In this document: piece after piece, positions 60,292 through 64,000 of the stretch
How the letters are laid out: each line of letters opens with the position of its first letter
Numbering within the stretch: position 1 is the stretch's first letter
NCBI RefSeq assembly: GCF_030756675.1
Contig: NZ_JAVBXD010000017.1
Coordinates: 1-64,000, forward strand
Length of the DNA stretch: 64,000 nt
Direction: 5' to 3'
Origin: Bacillus multifaciens
Lineage (GTDB): Bacteria > Bacillota > Bacilli > Bacillales > Bacillaceae_G
Made by a program: the position numbers and the translations under genes
The notes under the pieces: model-generated
What the model was told of the DNA's origin: nothing
The model's database searches: none
The model's input: only the letters and a program-made list of their open reading frames with translations

Positions 60292-60510
60292 TTACTTTTC
60301 CTTTTTATCGGTAAGCCATATTTTATCGAGTGTAAAAAAGAACAACACAATTAATAGCTCTGCTGTATTAGAAATAGTAACATCATCTATCCATTCGTCT
60401 GCGATATGAAATGTAATCCAGTCTAAAGAAATTTGTAATAAAGTGAAACTTTCATCAGTGGGAGGTCTTACTGCCCACGAATAGCGGGATAAAATGAAAA
60501 TAGGATGCAT
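60292..60510 (-). pseudogene. Remnant of a small membrane protein with repeat-derived N-terminus
   Basis: The C-terminal 50 codons read LLQISLDWITFHIADEWIDD, then a hydrophobic helix (LLIVLFFFTLDKIWL) and KKEK, like a real membrane-protein tail. The N-terminal 20 codons fall inside an intergenic repeat (60437-60493), have no ribosome binding site, and look unlike the rest. The likely story is a gene whose 5' part was lost or replaced at the repeat insertion. Confidence 0.45.
60437..60493 (+). repeat. Short copy of the ATAAAGTGAAAC...GCGGGATAAA repeat
   Basis: It begins AATAAAGTGAAACTTTCATC and ends AGCGGGATAAAA, with ACTGCCCACGAAT before the end as in the 54093 copy. The middle is deleted. 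Confidence 0.65.
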
Positions 60511-60702
60511 AGAAGCACCCTGTTTTCGCGCTGATTCTATTTACAGCATTTTTTAAAAGCAACCTTTATCATCTATATCCATACAAAAAAGAAAAGATAC
60601 ATGAATTTCCAAATAAAAGGATGACAAAATGAAAAAAGTACGTTAATATAGTTCATAATGTTTTTATTTAACTATATTAAATACATAGGGGTGCTGTATA
60701 AA

Positions 60703-61122
60703 ATGGTTAACAATCGCGAGTTGCTCATCGAGAATTTGTCGACAAATTTTTTTGCTATGTTTCGTACAATCCGTAATGATATGAACAAAATTTTTGAGGA
60801 TTATATTCCGTGGAATGAATTTCTCGTGTTACGTATTTTAAATCGAAACCAAAAAGAAATGGTCTCTCGTGTTGCGAATGAATTGAATGTATCGAATAGT
60901 CATATTACGGCTGTTGCAGAAAAATTAATAAAAAAAGGACTCGTAACGCGTTCGCGTAGTACATCAGATCGCCGCGTTGTGTATTTGGAGATTATTGATA
61001 AAGGAAAAGAGTTAGTAGCTGAGATGGAAAAACAGAACAAGTTGTATTTGAAAGAACGATTTTCAACTTTATCTGAAGAAGAGATGAAGGTTATGATTGC
61101 TATTTCACAAAAATTAATTTAG
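60703..61122 (+). CDS. MarR-family transcriptional regulator
   Basis: A 139-residue MarR winged-helix protein. The recognition region is SRVANELNVSNSHITAVAEKLIKKGLVTRSRSTSDRRVVYLEI. AGGGGTG lies 8 bases before ATG 60703. The regulated genes are not evident; it may control itself or distant exporters. A terminator follows. Confidence 0.85.
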   Translation: MVNNRELLIENLSTNFFAMFRTIRNDMNKIFEDYIPWNEFLVLRILNRNQKEMVSRVANELNVSNSHITAVAEKLIKKGLVTRSRSTSDRRVVYLEIIDKGKELVAEMEKQNKLYLKERFSTLSEEEMKVMIAISQKLI

Positions 61123-61152
61123 GGAAAATCTTTTATGTATCTTGCATTAGGG

Positions 61153-61190
61153 AACCGTTAAAGCCTTCGCACCCCAGCGAAGGCTTTTCA
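61153..61190 (+). terminator. Terminator after the MarR gene
   Basis: The stem AAAGCCTTCGC/GCGAAGGCTTTT has an ACCCCA loop. Confidence 0.85.
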
Positions 61191-61191
61191 T

Positions 61192-61220
61192 GTGTATTTT
61201 GAATGAAACGAAGCATACTA
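61192..61220 (+). promoter_or_regulatory. Forespore sigma-G/F type promoter
   Basis: GTGTA (61192-61196) is followed after 17 bases by CATACTA (61214-61220), a good forespore-type -35/-10 pair, 34 bases upstream of the small ORF at 61254. Confidence 0.5.
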
Positions 61221-61253
61221 ACAATATTATGATAAAGAAGGGAAGGAAGTTGT

Positions 61254-61409
61254 ATGACGAATCGTAATGGTAGTAAAGGGAGCGACAATCAAGGAGCGCC
61301 TAAAGCCGGCCAATATCAACAGGAATTTGGTACAGAGTTTAGTGGTGGTGATAATAACAAAGGAAAAGAATATCGTTCGAAAAAAGGAAGCAAATCAAGG
61401 AAGGAGTGA
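61254..61409 (+). CDS. SASP-like small protein
   Basis: A 51-residue hydrophilic protein rich in Gly, Asn, Lys and Ser. The AGQYQQEFGTEFSGG segment resembles the AxYGTEFATET cleavage repeat of gamma-type SASPs, and the tail KEYRSKKGSKSRKE is basic. GAAGGAAG lies upstream of the ATG. A forespore-type promoter supports expression in the developing spore. The family assignment is tentative. Confidence 0.6.
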   Translation: MTNRNGSKGSDNQGAPKAGQYQQEFGTEFSGGDNNKGKEYRSKKGSKSRKE

Positions 61410-61444
61410 AGTACATTCACTTCTTTTTTCTTTGTATATATAAA

Positions 61445-61635
61445 GAAAAAGTGATCTAAAAACCCTGTTTTTTAGATGGACAAGAGCATCTGGCCGCGCA
61501 TAGAAACAGTCAGGGCCTTTTCCTACCACATGCAAGATTTAAAACACAAAGAGAAGGCAAGTAGCGGTTAGGGTGTATTCTGCTTAACGGGGACTTATTG
61601 GTTGGAAATTTCAAATGGATATATACGAGAAGGGA
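61445..61635 (+). repeat. bcr1-like repeat, full-length copy
   Basis: All family blocks are present: CCCTGTTTTTTAGATGGACA, AGAGCATCTGGCCGCGCA, AGAAACAGTCAGGGCC, TTTTCCTACCACATGCAAG, TTTAAAACACAAAGAGAAGG, GCAAGTAGCGGTTAGG, and TTGGAAATTTCAAATGGATA at the 3' end. Confidence 0.75.
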
Positions 61636-61724
61636 ATATAAGTAGTGAAATAAAAAAAAGCCATCTTTATTACAAGATGGCATAGGAAGGGGGACAATTT
61701 ATGTCAATTTAAGTTAGGGACAGA

Positions 61725-61773
61725 AAGCTGTTCGAGACATTGGGGATGTCTCATTATTAGGGAGGAACAGCTT
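61725..61773 (+). ncRNA. Candidate structured RNA upstream of the second ktrB
   Basis: An outer stem AAGCTGTTC/GAACAGCTT (9 pairs) encloses directly an inner hairpin GAGACAT-TGGGG-ATGTCTC (7 pairs). A one-sided 12-base bulge ATTATTAGGGAG lies on the 3' side. A further hairpin, GCCATC-TTTATTACAA-GATGGC, lies at 61671-61692. No T tract follows, so it is not a terminator. It does not match the ydaO/yuaA c-di-AMP riboswitch or any other class I recognise. Confidence 0.4.
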
Positions 61774-61999
61774 CGATAGTTATACTATAAAAGACTGATG
61801 TGAATTCAATGTGAACTTGGAGTGAAGGAATTAGGAATTTTCTATTTTTTTATCATATCTGGCGAGAAGATCCTCACCTCAAGCGTGAAACGGTAGGTGG
61901 GGGTAGTTCAATTGGAAATAAAAGTTGAAATTCATAAGAAAAAAGATTATGCTCAACTATGTTACATATTTTGGAGGACGGATTAAGGGAGTTAGTGCT

Positions 62000-63343
62000 A
62001 TGAAAATGATAGAAAAACGAGACTTAAACGATCGTTTTATACGATTAAGTCCACCGCAAATTTTAGCAATTGGCTTTTTTGCTTTGATTATCGTTGGGGG
62101 AATATTGTTGAAATTACCAATTTCAACAAAAACGTCTATTAACTGGGTAGATGCATTTTTTACAGCGACGTCAGCTGCGACTGTAACTGGCTTAGGTGTA
62201 GTAGATGTGAATAGTACATTTACTATATTTGGACAAGTTGTCATTATGTTTCTTATACAAACTGGTGGTTTAGGTTTAATGACAATAGCTATTTTAATAG
62301 TTTGGGTGTTAGGTAAAAAGATAGGGTTGCGTCATCGCCTTCTTATTGGAGAGGCATTAAACCAAACGAACATTGGCGGGCTTGTAAAATTAGTGAAACG
62401 TGTGTTTTTCTTCTCGATTTGTATTGAATTAATAGGTGCTGTATTTTTATCTATTCGCTTAGTTCCTGAATTTGGACTTGGGAAAGGACTATATTACAGC
62501 TTGTTCCATGTCGTGGCTGCTTATAATAATGCTGGATTTGCATTATGGCCAGATAATTTAACGAGATATGTTGGCGATCCTATTATTAATATTGGTATTT
62601 GTTCGTTAATTGTAACAGGCGGTTTAGGTTTTACCGTACTCATTGATATATGGTATAGCCGCAGTTTTCGAAAACTAGTGCTTCATTCAAAAATCATGAT
62701 TATTGGTACGATTGTGTTAATTGCAGCTGCAATGCTTATCATATTTGTATTAGAGTATAATAACGCAAAAACATTAGGTTCTTTATCATTTAGTGAGAAG
62801 TTGTGGGCATCGTTCTTCCAAGCAATTACACCACGTACAGCTGGATTTAATACAATTGATTACGGAAGTATGGGAGAGTCAACGCTATTCTTTACGATGG
62901 TGCTCATGTTTATTGGAGCAGGCAGCGTTTCGACTGGAGGCGGTATTAAGCTCACCACTTTTGTTATTTTAATTACATCTGTGCTTTCATTTTTCAAGAA
63001 AAAAGAAGACTTGGTTTTATTTCGTCGTACGATAAAAATGTCGACAGTGACGAGAGCGTTGGCGATTGTCATTGCCAGTCAATTTTTAATTTTTGTGGCA
63101 GTATTTATACTAATGCTTACTGAAAATTTTAGTTTTATAGAAGTCTTATTTGAAACAATTTCAGCATTTGGAACAGTTGGATTAACAATGGGGATTACGG
63201 CTAAATTATCAGCATTTGGAAAATGTGTGATTATGTTTGTTATGTTCTGCGGATTAATTGGGCCGCTAACACTTGTATTTTCACTTGCGCGGCCAGCAAA
63301 ACAAAAAATTCGCTATCCATCTGAGGATGTATTTACAGGATAA
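62000..63343 (+). CDS. KtrB/TrkH-family potassium channel subunit (second paralogue)
   Basis: A 447-residue membrane protein with four selectivity-filter loops: ATVTGLGVV, AAYNNAGFAL, ITPRTAGFNT and FGTVGLTMG. It is related to, but clearly different from, the paralogue at 15832-17181. There is no RCK partner beside it. The ATG at 62000 is 8 bases after AAGGGAG; the longer frame to 61925 has no good site. A leader of about 230 bases with strong secondary structure lies upstream, so expression may be controlled by RNA. Confidence 0.92.
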   Translation: MKMIEKRDLNDRFIRLSPPQILAIGFFALIIVGGILLKLPISTKTSINWVDAFFTATSAATVTGLGVVDVNSTFTIFGQVVIMFLIQTGGLGLMTIAILIVWVLGKKIGLRHRLLIGEALNQTNIGGLVKLVKRVFFFSICIELIGAVFLSIRLVPEFGLGKGLYYSLFHVVAAYNNAGFALWPDNLTRYVGDPIINIGICSLIVTGGLGFTVLIDIWYSRSFRKLVLHSKIMIIGTIVLIAAAMLIIFVLEYNNAKTLGSLSFSEKLWASFFQAITPRTAGFNTIDYGSMGESTLFFTMVLMFIGAGSVSTGGGIKLTTFVILITSVLSFFKKKEDLVLFRRTIKMSTVTRALAIVIASQFLIFVAVFILMLTENFSFIEVLFETISAFGTVGLTMGITAKLSAFGKCVIMFVMFCGLIGPLTLVFSLARPAKQKIRYPSEDVFTG

Positions 63344-63373
63344 GGTATCTTGCATGAGCAAGATACCTTTTAT
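63344..63373 (+). terminator. Terminator after the second ktrB
   Basis: The stem AAGGTATCTTGC/GCAAGATACCTT has a short loop and a T tract. Confidence 0.85.
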
Positions 63374-63378
63374 TGTGT

Positions 63379-63726
63379 TTAAAAAAGAGAGAAGAATAAA
63401 CCAATCAGAGCTGCTCGGAATATTAATGCGACAATTGCTGCTATGCCGCCCATGACTGCAGCGATTCCACCTGTAACAGTAGCGCCGCGGTTATAAGCAT
63501 AGATACCAACTAGGACAGAAAGAAGCCCAAAGAGTACTGGGAAAGTGAATAAAGATAAGACGGCAAGAGCAAGTGCGATAAATCCAGCTGTTCCTCCGCC
63601 GGCCTTTGTCGTTTCTCGTTCTCTGTCGTCAGTATAAGGCACACCGTTCGGTGCAATTTCAGCCGCATATTCTTCTTCGAAATGATCTTCGTTTTCTCTA
63701 TAACGTTCTTCATGTTTATCAGTCAA
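63379..63726 (-). CDS. Small membrane protein with acidic N-terminus
   Basis: A 115-residue protein. An acidic cytoplasmic N-terminus (TDKHEERYRENEDHFEEEYAAE) is followed by two or three close hydrophobic helices (GFIALALAVLSLFTFPVLFG, VLVGIYAYNRGATV, and a Gly/Ala/Ile-rich final hairpin). I chose the TTG at 63726, spaced 7 bases from AAAGGAGAT; the ATG at 63744 overlaps that site. The family is not certain (DUF4190/DUF308-like pattern). Function unknown. Confidence 0.75.
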   Translation of the reverse strand: MTDKHEERYRENEDHFEEEYAAEIAPNGVPYTDDRERETTKAGGGTAGFIALALAVLSLFTFPVLFGLLSVLVGIYAYNRGATVTGGIAAVMGGIAAIVALIFRAALIGLFFSLF

Positions 63727-63955
63727 TGTGATATCTCCTTTCATAAAGAGCTACATGCTTAGTATGAGCTACTTCTGTTTTTTTATCCTATTGCTCGCAA
63801 ACAGTAGGCCATGCTTTTAGCACAAGTAATCTTTTGGAGAAGGATGTTCTGCAAGGAAGATTTACTTTCAAAATTATTAAGTTGTAAAAATTGGTATGTC
63901 TTTATCGTTTTTGGAAACGATAAAAAGGAATTGAAAGGAAAAAGAGGTGCTTTCT

Positions 63956-64000
63956 ATGATGCAACATCCAATTGAAAACTTAATGAAAACAGCAATGACA
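63956..64000 (+). CDS. Start of a GerW/YtfJ-like spore protein gene (partial)
   Basis: The first 15 codons (MMQHPIENLMKTAMT) run off the window edge. The HPIxxLMxTAM pattern matches the N-terminus of the GerW/YtfJ sporulation protein family. AGAGGTG lies 6-9 bases upstream of the two adjacent ATGs. The 230-base gap before it shows no gene. Confidence 0.55.
   Translation, partial: MMQHPIENLMKTAMT

Noticed and set aside
63-61635. Dispersed repeats considered as a CRISPR array or insertion sequences
   Set aside because: The copies are far apart, have no regular spacers, and encode no transposase; they fit bcr-type intergenic elements.
61660-61800. c-di-AMP (ydaO/yuaA) riboswitch before ktrB
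   Set aside because: The conserved ydaO blocks are absent; the stems here are of a different plan.
61925-61999. Longer start for the second ktrB
   Set aside because: The extra 25 residues lack a ribosome binding site and are not hydrophobic or conserved-looking; ATG 62000 has AAGGGAG at good spacing.

Overview
The window looks like chromosome of a Bacillus cereus-group bacterium. It is AT-rich, uses many TTG/GTG starts with strong AAGGAGG-type ribosome binding sites, and carries spore genes (an alpha/beta-type SASP, Spo0E, two KinB/KinD-like kinases, the start of a GerW/YtfJ-type gene). It also has a class IV (PhaR/PhaC) polyhydroxyalkanoate locus, a class Ib nrdIEF operon with a group I intron, and many short intergenic repeats of the kind called bcr elements in this group. 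No prophage, transposase, CRISPR array, rRNA or tRNA was seen. It is ordinary core chromosome with small mobile or repetitive insertions.

Layout. 0.2-3.3 kb: a beta-propeller lipoprotein with a two-component system. 3.5-7.3 kb: lutR and the lutABC lactate-utilisation operon. 7.5-8.6 kb: comC prepilin peptidase and a small receiver-like protein. 8.6-11.1 kb: an FNT transporter behind Rex and CcpA sites, a TerC protein behind a yybP-ykoY manganese riboswitch, and a SASP. 11.2-15.5 kb: phaJ, phaP and phaQ divergent from phaR, phaB and phaC. 15.8-17.2 kb: a KtrB/TrkH potassium channel subunit; a second paralogue lies at 62.0-63.3 kb. 17.2-22.3 kb: spore-type small proteins, a radical SAM/B12 protein, an MtnB-like protein lacking metal ligands, a CBS-ACT (CbpA-like) protein and a divergent polysaccharide deacetylase. 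22.7-29.5 kb: Spo0E and two sporulation-type kinases around a MarR regulator, oligoendopeptidase F and a DinB protein. 29.8-32.6 kb: a preQ1-I riboswitch with queC-queD-queE-queF, then a YkvS-like gene. 32.8-35.1 kb: small genes. 35.4-39.4 kb: nrdI-nrdE(intron)-nrdF behind two NrdR boxes.

39.7-43.3 kb: a YtrA-type GntR regulator with two ABC transporters. 43.5-48.0 kb: a CPBP protease with an AbrB-like tail, an SseB protein, an Asn-rich CCW protein with a sigma-K type promoter, an S66 LD-carboxypeptidase and a nitronate monooxygenase. 48.2-52.6 kb: dltXABCD on the minus strand, with an in-frame duplication in dltB. 52.9-64 kb: M20 amidohydrolase, Fur-box flavodoxin, APH-type kinase, L,D-transpeptidase, MATE exporter, uppP, thioredoxin-like protein, MarR regulator, a SASP-like small gene, KtrB and the start of a gerW-like gene.

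Two repeat families shape the intergenic DNA. One is a bcr1-like element of about 150-190 bp (about eight full or partial copies). The other begins ATAAAGTGAAAC and usually ends GCGGGATAAA; in four places it supplies or abuts the stop codon of the upstream gene. The most interesting items are the ORF-less nrdE intron with clean splice reconstruction, the two large hairpins and a 28-codon ORF between nrdE and nrdF, an unexplained folded RNA candidate upstream of the second ktrB, the Asn-rich spore-type protein, the metal-site-degenerate MtnB-like protein, the protease-AbrB fusion, and the stop-codon-associated repeats.
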